The translations under genes were made by a program, and so were the position numbers. From positions 34,920 to 98,919 of the forward strand of contig JAUCBJ010007374.1 of assembly GCA_032718475.1 (NCBI GenBank): a stretch of DNA of 64,000 nucleotides. Reading direction: 5' to 3'. Below are positions 21,101 to 40,900 of this stretch, one piece after another. Each line of letters begins with the position of its first letter. The first letter of the stretch is position 1. The notes beneath the pieces were generated by a model. That model was not told where the DNA came from. It saw only the letters and a list, made by a program, of their open reading frames with translations, and did not search any database. Origin of the DNA: Nemertoderma westbladi. Taxonomy: Eukaryota > Xenacoelomorpha > Nemertodermatida > Nemertodermatidae.

Positions 21101-22710
21101 TGGACACTTTGACATTGTGGACAGTTTGACCTTGTGGATAGTTTGACCTTGTGGACAGTTTGACCTTGTGGACAGTTTGACCTTGTGGACAGTTTAACCT
21201 TGTGGACACTTTGACCTAGTGGACAGTTTGACCTAGTGGACAGTTTGACCTTGTGGACACTTTGACATTGTGGACAGTTTAACCATGTGGACACTTTGAC
21301 CTTGTGAAAACTTTGACCTTGTGGACAGTTTGACCTTGCGGACAGTTTGACCTTGTGGACAGTTTAACCTTGTGGACACTTTGACCTAGTGGACAGTTTG
21401 ACCTTGTGGACAGTTTAAACCTTTTGGACACTTTGACCTTGTGGACACTTTGACCTTGTGGATAGTTTGACCTTGTGGACACTTTGACCTAGTGGACAGT
21501 TTGACCTTGTGGACAGTTTAAACCTTTTGGACACTTTTTAACCTTGTGGACAGTTTGACCTTGTGGACACTTTGACATTGTGGATAGTTTGACCTTGTGG
21601 ACACTTTGACCTAGTGGACAGTTTGACCTTGTGGACAGTTTAAACCTTTTGGACACTTTGACCTTGTGGATAGTTTGACGTTTAGATAGTTTGACCTTGT
21701 GGACAGGTTGACCTTGTGGACAGTTTGACCTTGTGGACAGTTTGACCTTGTGGACACTTTGACATTGTGGATAGTTTGACCTTGTGGACACTTTGACCTA
21801 GTGGACAGTTTGACCTTGTGGACAGTTTAAACCTTTTGGACACTTTGACCTTGTGGATAGTTTGACGTTTAGATAGTTTGACCTTGTGGACAGGTTGACC
21901 TTGTGGACAGTTTGACCTTGTGGACAGTTTGACCTTGTGGACACTTTGACATTGTGGATAGTTTGACCTTGTGGACACTTTGACCTAGTGGACAGTTTGA
22001 CCTCTTGGACAGTTTAAACCTTTTGGACACTTTGACCTTGTGGACAGTTTGACCTTGTGGACACTTTGACATTGTGGACAGTTTGACCTTGTGGACAGTT
22101 TGACCTTGTGGATGGTTTGACCTTGTGGACAGTTTGACCTTGTGGACAGTTTAAACCTTTTGGACACTTTGACCTTGTGGATAGTTTGACGTTTAGATAG
22201 TTTGACCTTGTGGACAGGTTGACCTTGTGGACAGTTTGACCTTGTGGACAGTTTGACCTTGTGGACACTTTGACATTGTGGATAGTTTGACCTTGTGGAC
22301 ACTTTGACCTAGTGGACAGTTTGACCTCTTGGACAGTTTAAACCTTTTGGACACTTTGACCTTGTGGACAGTTTGACCTTGTGGACAGTTTGAACCTTTT
22401 GGACACTTTGACCTTGTGGACAGTTTGACCTTGTGGACAGTTTGACCTTGTGGACAGGTTGACCTTGTGGACAGTTTGACCTTGTGGACAGTTTGACCTT
22501 GTGGACACTTTGACATTGTGGATAGTTTGACCTTGTGGACACTTTGACCTAGTGGACAGTTTGACCTCTGTGGACAGTTTAAACCTTTTGGACACTTTGA
22601 CCTTGTGGACAGTTTGACCTTGTGGACACTTTGACATTGTGGACAGTTTGACCTTGTGGACAGTTTGACCTTGTGGATGGTTTGACCTTGTGGATAGTTT
22701 GACCTTGTTG
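15111..22710. repeat. 17-bp satellite array, about 445 units
   Basis: The consensus unit is TTTGACCTTGTGGACAG, alternating with a form ending ACAC, plus variants (TAACC, TAGTGGAC, GATAG, TTTTGGAC). Since 17 is not a multiple of 3, a frame cycles through all phases every 51 bp, giving minus-strand frames of 60-250 codons with a 17-residue period (for example STRSNCPQGQTVHKVKL). They start and stop at random variants, so I read them as noncoding. Higher-order copies are visible: 16471-16707 and 19351-19587 encode the same 78 residues, and a block near 15300-15420 recurs near 16035-16140. Confidence 0.95.
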
Positions 22711-23665
22711 ATTACTGGATACTTGAGGTTTCGGTTGCCTCTGGTGTTTCGTATTTCACGTTCACCCATCATTTTACTTTAGTTTCCTTACTTACGCCGA
22801 GATACTACTTATAACCATGTCCTGGAATAGTGTCTTTATTCAAGCACCCGTCGCCCCCCTAAATTATTCTACAAATCTTAATAAGATTGCAAGAAATAAT
22901 TTTAAAACAGAGTTAGTTTTACCTCACAAATGTTTACTGGGTGGGTGAGTCAGGATGTTTCTTTTTGGTTAAAGAATAACTGCGACTGGTAAAACATCGA
23001 ATGAGACATCCTTTTTAAACGCTGTTTCTAGCTAAAGATTGAAAGCGAAAACAATTCCGACTCACTCGAGAGGAGATAATTCCACTGCATAAAGTAACAT
23101 AGACCTCTGAGTACTGATTTTACTGTCCCACGTTTAAGTGAAAGTAAAATGGTGGGTTTATTTTCTGACCAAAAAGCTCATTAATATTGAATAAACATTT
23201 ATTTAGAACAATACACATTCCAGATAGATGCCACGGAAGCTAATAAATAAATACAAAATTAATAAATTCACATTAAAATAATAAACCAGTATATTATACC
23301 TAAAATAGGTACTTTCGAGTAATTTAATTGGTCCTACAATAATTGCGAGGGTCAGAAATTACTACACATTATATTCACCCTATTAGCACGGGGGGGGGGG
23401 GGGGGGGGGTGGGTTGTATAATTATCACCCCAACAAAACGCCTAGAGACTCTCAACATCGATTACTGGAGAAATTTTGGTCCAACAAAAAAAAAGTGAAA
23501 CACACATGTTTAACATTTTACATCTTTGAAACGATTTATATCAAATATTTCTTGGATAAGGGATTTTATGTGACGCTGTTGGGCCAAATACCATACTTGG
23601 AGCTGGAAAAGGGGCATACATTCAATTGTTTGGCCAAATTTACGGCGATATACTGTTACCGTTTA
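22711..23665. other. Spacer between satellites, no gene recognised
   Basis: Unique AT-rich sequence with a 20-base G run (23390-23409). An 85-codon frame (23414-23671) runs into the next array and shows no recognisable domain. Confidence 0.6.
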
Positions 23666-26600
23666 GAGTGAACAACAAGAGATTGCGTCTCCTACTCTCT
23701 GAGTGAACCACAAGATATTGCGTCTCCTACTCTCTGAGTGAACCACAAGAGATTGCGTCTCCTACTCTCTGAGTGAACCACAAGAGATTGCGTCTCCTAA
23801 TCTCTGTGTGAACCACAAGAGATTGCGTCTCCTACTCACTAAGTGAACCACAAGAGATTGCGTCTCCTACTATCTGAGTGAACCACAAGAGATTGCGTCT
23901 CCTACTCTCTAAGTGAACCACAAGAGATTGCGTCTCCTACTCTCTGAGTGAACAACAAGAGATTGCGTCTCCTACTCTCTGAGTGAACCACAAGAGATTG
24001 CGTCTTCTACTCTCTGAGTGAACCACAAGAGATTGCGTCTCCTACTCTCTGAGTGAACAACAAGAGATTGCGTCTCCTACTCTCTGAGTGAACCACAAGA
24101 GATTGCGTCTCCTACTCTCTGAGTGAACCACAAGAGCTGCGTCTCCTACTCTTTGAGTGAACCACAAGAGATTGCGTCTCCTACTCTCTGAGTGAACAAC
24201 AAGAGATTGCGTCTCCTACTCTCTGAGTGAACCACAAGAGATTGCGTCTTCTACTCTCTGAGTGAACCACAAGAGATTGCGTCTCCTACTCTCTGAGTGA
24301 ACCACAAGAGATTGCGTCTTCTACTCTCTGAGTGAACCACAAGAGATTGCGTCTCCTACTCTCTAAGTGAACCACAAGAGATTGCGTCTTCTACTCTCTG
24401 AGTGAACCACAAGAGATTGCGTCTCCTACTCTCTGAGTGAACAACAAGAGATTGCGTCTCCAACTCTCTGAGTGAACCACAAGAGATTGCGTCTCCTACT
24501 CTCTGAGTGAACCACAAGAGATTGCGTCTCCTACTCTCTAAGTGAACCACAAGAGATTGCGTCGCCTACTCTCTAAGTGGACCACAAGATATTGCGTCTT
24601 CTACTCTCTAAGTGAACCACAAGAGATTGCGTCTCCTACTATCTAAGTGAACCACAAGAGATTGCGTCTCCTACTCACTCTCTAAGTGAACCACAAGAGA
24701 TTGCGTCTCCTACTCTCTAAGTGAACCACAAGAGATTGCGTCTCCTACTCTCTAAGTGAACCACAAGAGATTGCGTCTCCTATTCTATGAGTGAACCACA
24801 ACAGATTGCGTCTCCTACTATCTAAGTGAACTACAAGAGATTGCGTCTCCTACTCTCTGAGTGAACCACAAGAGATTGCGTCTCCTACTCTCTAAGTGAA
24901 CCACAAGAAATTGCGTCTCCTACTCTCTAAGTGAACCACAAGAGATTGCGTCTCCTACTCTCTAAGAGATTGCGTCTTCTACTCTCTGAGTGAACCACAA
25001 GAGATTGCGTCTCCTACTCTCTAAGTGAACCACAAGAAATTGCGTCTCCTACTCTCTAAGTGAACCACAAGAGATTGCGTCTCCTACTCTCTAAGAGATT
25101 GCGTCTTCTACTCTCTGAGTGAACCACAAGAGATTGCGTCTCCTACTCTCTAAGAGATTGCGTCTTCTACTCTCTGAGTGAACCACAAGAGATTGCGTCT
25201 CCTACTCTCTGAGTGAACAACAAGAGATTGCGTCTCCTACTCTCTAAGTGAACCACAAGAGATTGCGTCTCCTACTCTCTAAGAGATTGCGTCTCCTATT
25301 CTATGAGTGAACCACAACAGATTGCGTCTCCTACTCTCTAAGTGAACTACAAGAGATTGCGTCTCCTACTCTCTGAGTGAACCACAAGAGATTGCGTCTC
25401 CTAAAGTGAACCACAAGAAATTGCGTCTCCTACTCTCTAAGTGAACCACAAGAGATTGCGTCTCCTACTCTCTAAGAGATTGCGTCTTCTACTCTCTGAG
25501 TGAACCACAAGAGATTGCGTCTCCTACTCTCTAAGTGAACCACAAGAGATTGCGTCGCCTACTCTCTAAGTGGACCACAAGATATTGCGTCTTCTACTCT
25601 CTAAGTGAACCACAAGAGATTGCGTCTCCTACTATCTAAGTGAACCACAAGAGATTGCGTCTCCTACTCACTCTCTAAGTGAACCACAAGAGATTGCGTC
25701 TCCTACTCTCTAAGTGAACCACAAGAGATTGCGTCTCCTACTCTCTAAGTGAACCACAAGAGATTGCGTCTCCTATTCTATGAGTGAACCACAACAGATT
25801 GCGTCTCCTACTCTCTGAGTGAACCACAACAGATTGCGTCTCCTACTCTCTAAGTGAACTACAAGAGATTGCGTCTCCTACTCTCTAAGTGAACCACAAG
25901 AGATTGCGTCTCCTACTCTCTAAGAGATTGCGTCTTCTACTCTCTGAGTGAACCACAAGAGATTGCGTCTCCTACTCTCTAAGTGAACCACAAGAGATTG
26001 CGTCGCCTACTCACTCTCTAAGTGAACCACAAGAGATTGCGTCTCCTACTCTCTAAGTGAACCACAAGAGATTGCGTCTCCTACTCTCTAAGTGAACCAC
26101 AAGAGATTGCGTCTCCTATTCTATGAGTGAACCACAACAGATTGCGTCTCCTACTCTCTAAGTGAACCACAAGAAATTGCGTCTCCTACTCTCTAAGTGA
26201 ACCACAAGAGATTGCGTCTCCTACTCTCTAAGAGATTGCGTCTTCTACTCTCTGAGTGAACCACAAGAGATTGCGTCTCCTACTCTCTAAGTGAACCACA
26301 AGAAATTGCGTCTCCTACTCTCTAAGTGAACCACAAGAGATTGCGTCTCCTACTCTCTAAGAGATTGCGTCTTCTACTCTCTGAGTGAACCACAAGAGAT
26401 TGCGTCTCCTACTCTCTAAGAGATTGGGTATCCTACTCTCTAAGAGATTGCGTCTCCTACTCTCTAAGAGATTGCGTCTCCTACTCTCTAAGAGATTGCG
26501 TCTCCTACTCTCTAAGAGATTGCGTCTCCTACTCTCTAAGAGATTGCGTCTCCTACTCTCTACGAGATTGCGTCTCCTACTCTCTGAGTGAACCACAAGA

Positions 26601-26740
26601 GATTGCGTCTCCTACTCTCTGAGTGAACCACAAGAGATTGTGTCTCCTACTCTCTGAGTGAACCACAAGAGATTGCGTCTCCTACTCTCTAAGAGATTGC
26701 GTCTCCTACTCTCTAAGAGATTGCGTCTCCTACTCTCTAA
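23666..26740. repeat. 35-bp satellite array with 24-bp derivative units
   Basis: About 90 units. Each begins GAGTGAACCACAAGAGATTG and continues CGTCTCCTACTCTCT. Variants have AAGTGAAC, CTTCTACT or AACAACAAG. Shortened 24-bp units lacking the GTGAACCACA part become frequent after 24960 and run in pure tandem at about 26410-26580 and 26690-26740. The 24-bp form keeps a frame open (ESRRRNLL or LLLSKRLR repeats), a by-product of the period. Larger blocks are repeated, for example 24540-24800 resembles 25540-25790. Confidence 0.95.
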
Positions 26741-27008
26741 TCTCAGTTAGAGCCCTATCGTATAGTTTACCATATTTTATTTATCTTTCATTCGTTTCCA
26801 AACCAACAGATCTTCCTTAACCCAGTCCCAATGCTAATAGGGATTTAATACAAAGTTAATAGTCAAACATTAAATAGTAAAAGTTATTAATTAGTGGCAG
26901 TCCGCAGACTCAACAATAGGGATGTGGGGAGCGCCACGAGTCCAGATACTAATTATTAGTAAACTATATTTGGCAAACAATGTCAAATATATACGAACTA
27001 CGAAACAG

Positions 27009-28717
27009 TTATATCGTGACCAAAGAGCCAGAACAACACTCACCAAAAAATGTGGTTTCGAGAAAAATTCAAAAAAACCTTCTCATTTCCTTCTATATGG
27101 ATCCCGTCTCCTAATTTTTTCAAAAGAGGTCTGGGAAGATACAATGATACATTTTATAATAGTCGATAGCATTCAGAATAAATTTTGTTAATGAAAAAAA
27201 AACTGTTTTTTCGATATTTTCCAAAGAGGCAAAACAACACATACTGAAATTTAACATTAACTCTAGTCTGTGTGTGTTGTTTTACCTCTAGGATTTTATC
27301 ACAGAAACAGAACGACTCACGTCATTCCTCGACTATTGAATGGTGTTTTTCCTGGCAAAGTATGGTAGAGCAAAGTGTGGTATGTGTTGTTTTACCTCTA
27401 ACAGTTTTCAACTTTTATGTTGTGAGGGTTGTTCTGGTTTTCCATTTCTCCTAAACGGACTGACATACAAGTCTAGGATTTTAACATAATAAGTGTGGTA
27501 TGTGTTGTTTTACTTCTAACAGTTTTCAACTTATATGTTGTGAGGGTTGTTCTGGTTTTTCATTTCTCCTAAACGGACTGACATACAAGTCTAGGATTTT
27601 AACATAATAAGTGTGGTATGTGTTGTTTTACCTCTAACGGTTTTCCACTTTTATGTTGTGAGGGTTGTTCTGGTTTTCCATATTTCCTAAACGGACTGAC
27701 ATACAAGTCTAGGATTTTAACATAATAAGTGTGGTATGTGTTGTTTTACCTCTAACGGTTTTCAACTTTTATGTTGTGAGGGTTGTTCTGGTTTTCCATA
27801 TTTCCTAAACGGACTGACATACAAGTCTAGGATTTTAACATAATAAGTGTGGTATGTGTTGTTTTACCTCTAACGGTTTTCAACTTTTATGTTGTGAGGG
27901 TTGTTCTGGTTTTCCATATTTCCTAAACGGACTGACATACAAGTCTAGGATTTTAACATAATAAGTGTGGTATGTGTTGTTTTACCTCTAACAGTTTTCA
28001 ACTTATATGTTGTGAGGGTTGTTCTGGTTTTCCATATCTCCTAAACGGACTGACACACAAGTCTAGGATTTTAACATAATAAGTGTGGTATGTGTTGTTT
28101 TACCTCTAACAGTTTTCAACTTATGTTGTGAGGGTTGTTCTGGTTTTCCATTTCTCCTAAACGGACTGACATACAAGTCTAGGATTTTAACATAATAAGT
28201 GTGGTATGTGTTGTTTTACCTCTAACAGTTTTCAACTTTTATGTTGTGAGGGTTGTTCTGGTTTTCCATTTCTCCTAAACGGACTGACATACAAGTCTAG
28301 GATTTTAACATAATAAGTGTGGTATGTGTTGTTTTACCTCTAACAGTTTTCAACTTATATGTTGTGAGGGTTGTTCTGGTTTTTCATTTCTCCTAAACGG
28401 ACTGACATACAAGTCTAGGATTTTAACATAATAAGTGTGGTATGTGTTGTTTTACCTCTAACGGTTTTCAACTTTTATGTTGTGAGGGTTGTTCTGGTTT
28501 TCCATATTTCCTAAACGGACTGACATACAAGTCTAGGATTTTAACATAATAAGTGTGGTATGTGTTGTTTTACCTCTAACGGTTTTCAACTTCTATGTTG
28601 TGAGGGCTGACATACAAGTCTAGGATTTTAACATAAGATGTAGAACGCCATCTTGAGTAATTTTGGTGAAAAAAATTTGTGGTATGTGTTGTTCTGGCTC
28701 TATAGTCACGATATGAC
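27009..28717. repeat. Inverted-repeat-bounded block enclosing the 118-bp array
   Basis: TATATCGTGACC followed by AAAGAGCCAGAACAACAC on the left (27009-27040) is matched in reverse complement near 28687-28717 (GTGTTGTTCTGGCTCTATAG, then TCACGATATGA). At the left edge of the array a second inversion pairs AGAGGCAAAACAACACATAC (about 27223-27244) with GTGTGTTGTTTTACCTCT (about 27270). The layout suggests an array that grew inside a small inverted-repeat element. No transposase or target duplication was seen. Confidence 0.5.
27374..28636 (+). repeat. 118-bp tandem array, about 10.7 units
   Basis: Unit starts are at 27374, 27492, 27610, 27728, 27846, 27964, 28082, 28198, 28316, 28434 and 28552. 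The spacing is 118 bp except one 116-bp unit with a 2-bp deletion. Each begins AGTGTGGTATGTGTTGTTTT and contains GTTGTGAGGGTTGTTCTGG and ACGGACTGACATACAAGTC. The last unit has an internal deletion. Divergence is a few percent, so the array is young or homogenised. It does not stay open in frame. Confidence 0.95.
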
Positions 28718-28860
28718 AAATGATTCTATGCTAATTATTAATGATGAAACATTGTTAATAGCAAAAATAATGAATCAGAAGCGAAAATTAGAACCCGAGA
28801 TGAAATTTCCTACTCATATATTACAAATAACAGATAATTCAACCTGAACTCGACAATTGC

Positions 28861-29110
28861 CCAGCGTCACGTGATTGGTCAATCCTTAGAGAAGCAGGAT
28901 TGCCCGACGTAACGTGATTGGCCAATAATTTGGATCGCAGGATTGCCCAGCGTCACGTGATTGGTCAATCCTTAGAGAAGCAGGATGGCCCGGCGTCACG
29001 TGATTGGCCAATCCTTTGGGTAGCTGGATTGCCCGGCGTCACGTGATTGGCAGATACTTTGGGTAGGCGGGTTAGCAGTCCGATCACGTGATTGGAGGAC
29101 CGATTGCATT
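28861..29110. repeat. 43-bp array of composite E-box/CCAAT motifs, 6 units
   Basis: Each unit contains GTCACGTGATTGG or a close variant: CACGTG at 28868, 28954, 28997, 29040 and 29085, with a degenerate AACGTG at 28910. Each is followed directly by ATTGG, an inverted CCAAT box. Spacing is 43, 43, 43, 43 and 45 bp. CACGTG is the site of USF, MYC and MITF/TFE-type bHLH factors, and CCAAT of NF-Y. The array lies about 500-750 bp beyond the Rab4 stop codon. It may be a regulatory cluster for an unseen transcript, or an incidental minisatellite. Confidence 0.8.
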
Positions 29111-29611
29111 CAAAATAAAAAACCTTCCATATTAACTTGACTTCTTAAAATTATAATAACCGAACTAAACAAATTTGTATATTGGCTGGGTAAGATTGAT
29201 TAGCTCTGCTTCAGAGATCGGATAGTTAAACACATAAATCGTGGGAGAATAAGTTAAATTTTCGTCTTCTAGACCTATTTAGTATAAAATATTAATTTCC
29301 AATATGCGTAATATTTGTGCCGGGATGAATTTAGAAGCCAAAGTCAGATAGGCTGTAATAATCAGCCCGATATTTAAGCATTCAGCAGAGATATAGAATT
29401 TTCTGCATTTTTAACATCAATTATAGAAAGGTGACCCAGAAACTTGGATCCACCGTGGCCCACCCCTAACAATTACCCAAGGAAATAATCTCTCTAGCAC
29501 GATATTAAATATAGTTGGATTCAAAATGCAGCAATCTGTGATCCATCGTAATTACGTTGTTGATGTGATCAGGATGGACGATGAACTGGATACACTGAGG
29601 TTGTTTGTTGG

Positions 29612-36385
<6,774 letters not shown>

Positions 36386-36841
36386 AGCTTGAATAGGACA
36401 GCTTCTGACTGTCTGATAGGCTAGTCTGATTATCGGACTTCAGCACTCTGACAGTCTGAAGTACAGGCTGACAGGTCCTTCACCTGTTCACGATGCAGAT
36501 GCAACAGTAGCAGGCAGGCAGGTTTGAGCGTTGTAGGTGGGATGCAGCTTACTAATGCAGTAATGTACAAATGGAATAGGCCTCTACTGCTCTAGGCTCA
36601 GAGGCCAGAGGCTGCTAGGCTACTGCGCCTGTGTCCAGTTGTCTCCACCTCCTCTCCTGATCTAAACTAACCGATATAGGCAAATAGGCCCACAGATATA
36701 TATAGGCCTAGCTGCCTAGTGAAATGCAGATTTCAGCATAAACTATCAGACTATGACAGTATGATAAACACTGAAAGCTTGATTTGGTGGGACTGCTGGA
36801 CTGCTACCGGAACCAGTTACTAAATTATAAAACAATTATTT

Positions 36842-37965
36842 GGGTAAATCTTTTCGACCTACGCGTAGGCCTACGCGTAGCTACGCGTAGTTCGCAACAT
36901 TGGGTCATATATCACCAGTTTCATAGTTTTAACATTAACTACGAGTAGGTGCTACGCGTAGGTCCTACGCGACCAACGCATAGGTGCTACCCATAACTAT
37001 GCCTATACGTCGTTTATCATTAGTAGGCCTACGTATTCCAAGCGGTTCAGTACTAAAATAAGACACAATACGGTATGTTCAATAAACAACCCACAACCAT
37101 CAAATGCTTTCAACAGTAATGCATCCTATACCGGTATACTCTATATAGAGGAATACGCGAAGCCTACATATTCTTCACTTCATGTGTTGCGGGCGGTAAA
37201 ATGTGTTAATAATTAATGTTTAGAGTTCATAAATAGTTTACAAAGGAAATAGGCCGATGTGGTTCTTATCGATTCTCTATGCTTTTTATTGCCTTTGTTG
37301 ACGATAGGGCAAGGATATACTGTATTTAATATGTTAACCCCTTGACAAGAGAAGGGGGAGACTAAATTGTCTACCATGATTGGTTGCACTTGTTATTTGA
37401 CCAAACAATTTGATTATATGCAGTATTTATCAGCTTTCGCTTAACCTCTTCACCGGTAGACTGGTCGCTTTATTTACTACTGTTCAATATTTAAATAATC
37501 CAATGGAAAAAAAGATACTTGAATCATGAGACGTGAATTTTAAGTTTACTTTTTATTCGTCATCCTCTGTGTTTGTATGTGAAAGAGCCGAATATTATTT
37601 ATTACCAGTGCTGTATGTAGAGATATGAGTTTCCGATTCTGTTATTACAGTACATTTGTCTGATAATCAGATACCTGACATATACCGATACTTGCCTAAC
37701 ATCTCAACCCTACCGGACATGAAATGAAAAATCATTGTTATCAGGACTTCTACGCGTACCTAAGCGTAGCACCTACGCGTAGTTTCAAAATACCTACGCG
37801 TAGTTCCAAAATAACTACGCGTAAGTTTTAAAACACCTACGCGTAGTTGTTAAAAAGGCAGTAAGTCTGGCCCTACCGGTAAATGACAGGAATGGAAGTT
37901 AGAAACCACGCGTAGCTACGCGTAGCTACGCGTAGGCCTACGCGTAGGTCGAAAAGATTTACCCC
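36842..37965. mobile_element. hAT-like MITE with ACGCGTAG subterminal repeats
   Basis: The 1.12-kb element lies 456 bp upstream of the Rab4 start codon. Its right end, read in reverse, begins GGGGTAAATCTTTTCGACCT; the left end is the same but lacks one G. Both continue with ACGCGTAGG and ACGCGTAGC repeats, giving inverted repeats of roughly 50 bp. It is flanked by a perfect 8-bp direct repeat AATTATTT (36834-36841 and 37966-37973), as hAT transposases produce. More ACGCGTAG motifs lie inside both ends (about 36950-36990 and 37750-37850). There is no transposase frame. Confidence 0.85.
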
Positions 37966-40900
37966 AATTATTTCTGTATTATTACTGATTTAGTACCGGT
38001 CCGCGGTTCTGTACTGCTGTAGGCCTACTGAAATATAAGCCGATATTCCGATTGCCATCAGAGTTCGCCTGTTCCGGTATCAGGGTATTGCAGCATATTG
38101 GTATTCATTGACTCCCAAACGGTGTATGTATGATAAGGTTCATATCTGTATTAGCTTGGTAGAATGATCCGTTCCTAACTGTATTAGCTTGGTAGAATGA
38201 TCCGTTACTATCTGTATCAGCTTGGTAGAATGATCCGTTCATATCTGTATTAGCTTGGTAGAATCATCCGTTCCTATCTGTATCAGCTTGGTAGAATGAT
38301 CCGTTCATATCTGTATTAGCTTGGTAGAATGATCCGTTCCTATCTGTATTAGCTTGGTAGAATGATTCGTTCCTATCTGTATCAGCTTGGTAGAATGATC
38401 CGTTCCTAACTGTATTAGCTTGGTAGAATGATCCGTTACTATCTGTATCAGTTTGGTAGAATGATCCGTTCATATCTGTATTAGCTTGGTAGAATCATCC
38501 GTTCCTATCTGTATCAGCTTGGTAGAATGATCCGTTCATATCTGTATTAGCTTGGTAGAATGATCCGTTCATATCTGTATTAGCTTGGTAGAATGATCCG
38601 TCCCTATCTGTATTAGCTTGGTAGAATGATCTGTTCCTTTCTGTATTAGCTTTGTAGAATGATCCTTTCATATCTGTATTAGCTAGGTAGAATGATCCGT
38701 TCCTATATGTATTAGCTTTGTAGAATGATCCGTTCATATCTGTATTAGCTTGGTAGAATGATCCGTTCCTATCTGTATTAGCTTGGTAGAATGATTCGTT
38801 CCTATCTGTATCAGCTTGGTAGAATGATCCGTTCATATCTGTATTAGCTTGGTTGAATGATCCGTTCCTATCTGTATTAGCTTGGTAGAATGATCCGTTA
38901 CTATCTGTATCAGCTTGGTAGAATGATCCGTTCATATCTGTATTAGCTTGGTAGAATGATCCGTTACTATCTGTATCAGCTTGGTAGAATGATCCGTTCA
39001 TATCTGTATTAGCTTGGTAGAATGATCCGTTCCTATCTATATCAGCTTGGTAGAATGATCCGTTCCTATCTGTATTAGCTTGGTAGAATGATCCCTTACT
39101 ATCTGTATTAGCTTGGTAGAAAGATCCGTTTCTATCTGTATTAGCTTGGTAGAATGATCCGTTACTATCTGTATTAGCTTGGTAGAATGATCCGTTACTA
39201 TCTGTATCAGCTTGGTAGAATGATCCGTTCATATCTGTATTAGCTTAGTAGAATGATCCGTTACTATCTGTATCAGCTTGGTAGAATGATCCGTTACTAT
39301 CTGTATTAGCTTGGTAGAAAGATTCGTTTCTATCTGTATTAGCTTGGTAGAATGATCCGTTACTATCTGTATTAGCTTGGTAGAATGATCCGTTACTATC
39401 TGTATCAGCTTGGTAGAATGATCCGTTCATATCTGTATCAGCTTGGTAGAATGATCTGTTCCTATCTATATCAGCTTGGTAGAATGATCCGTTCCTATCT
39501 GTATTAGCTTGGTAGAATGATCCCTTACTATCTGTATTAGCTTGGTAGAAAGATCCGTTTCTATCTGTATTAGCTTGGTAGAATGATCCGTTCCTATCTG
39601 TATTAGCTTGGTAGAATGATCCGTTGCTTTCTGTATTAGCTTGGTAGAATGATCCGTTACTATCTGTATTAGCTTGGTAGAATGATCCGTTACTATCTGT
39701 ATTAGCTTGGTAGAATGATCCGTTACTATCTGTATTAGCTTGGTAGAATGATCCGTTACTATCTGTATCAGCTTGGTAGAATGATCCGTTCATATCTGTA
39801 TTAGCTTGGTAGAATGATCCGTTACTATCTGTATCAGCTTGGTAGAATGATCCGTTACTATCTGTATTAGCTTGGTAGAATGATCCGTTACTATCTGTAT
39901 TAGCTTGGTAGAATGATCCGTTCCTATCTGTATTAGCTTTGTATAATGATCCGTTCATATCTGTATTAGCTTGGTAGAATGATCCGTTACTATCTGTATT
40001 AGCTTGGTAGAATGATCCGTTCATATCTGTATTAGCTTGGTAGAATGATCCGTTACTATCTGTATCAGCTTGGTAGAATGATCCGTTCATATCTGTATTA
40101 GCTTGGTAGAATGATCCGTTACTATCTGTATTAGCTTGGTAGAATGATCCGTTACTATCTGTATTAGCTTGGTAGAATGATCCGTTACTATCTGTATCAG
40201 CTTGGTAGAATGATCCCTTACTATCTGTATTAGCTTGGTAGAAAGATCCGTTTCTATCTGTATTAGCTTGGTAGAATGATCCGTTACTATCTGTATTAGC
40301 TTGGTAGAATGATCCGTTACTATCTGTATCAGCTTAGTAGAATGATCCCTTACTATCTGTATTAGCTTGGTAGAAAGATCCGTTTCTATCTGTATTAGCT
40401 TGGTAGAATGATCCGTTACTATCTGTATTAGCTTGGTAGAATGATCCGTTACTATCTGTATCAGCTTGGTAGAATGATCCCTTACTATCTGTATTAGCTT
40501 GGTAGAATGATCCGTTACTATCTGTATTAGCTTGGTAGAATGATCCGTTACTATCTGTATCAGCTTGGTAGAATGATCCCTTACTATCTGTATTAGCTTG
40601 GTAGAAAGATCCGTTTCTATCTGTATTAGCTTGGTAGAATGATCCGTTACTATCTGTATTAGCTTGGTAGAATGATCCGTTACTATCTGTATCAGCTTGG
40701 TAGAATGATCCCTTACTATCTGTATTAGCTTGGTAGAAAGATCCGTTTCTATCTGTATTAGCTTGGTAGAATGATCCGTTACTATCTGTATTAGCTTGGT
40801 AGAATGATCCGTTACTATCTGTATCAGCTTGGTAGAATGATCCGTTACTATCTGTATTAGCTTGGTAGAACGATCCGTTACTACCTGTATTAGCTTGGTA

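Noticed and set aside
15111-22772. Many minus-strand frames of 60-253 codons with VHKVKLSTRSNCPQG-type repeats
   Set aside because: They follow from a 17-bp period that cycles frames, with starts and stops set by random variants and no unique domain.
23666-26740. Regular repeats resembling a CRISPR array
   Set aside because: Units are back to back with no unique spacers, no cas genes are present, and the window is from an animal genome.
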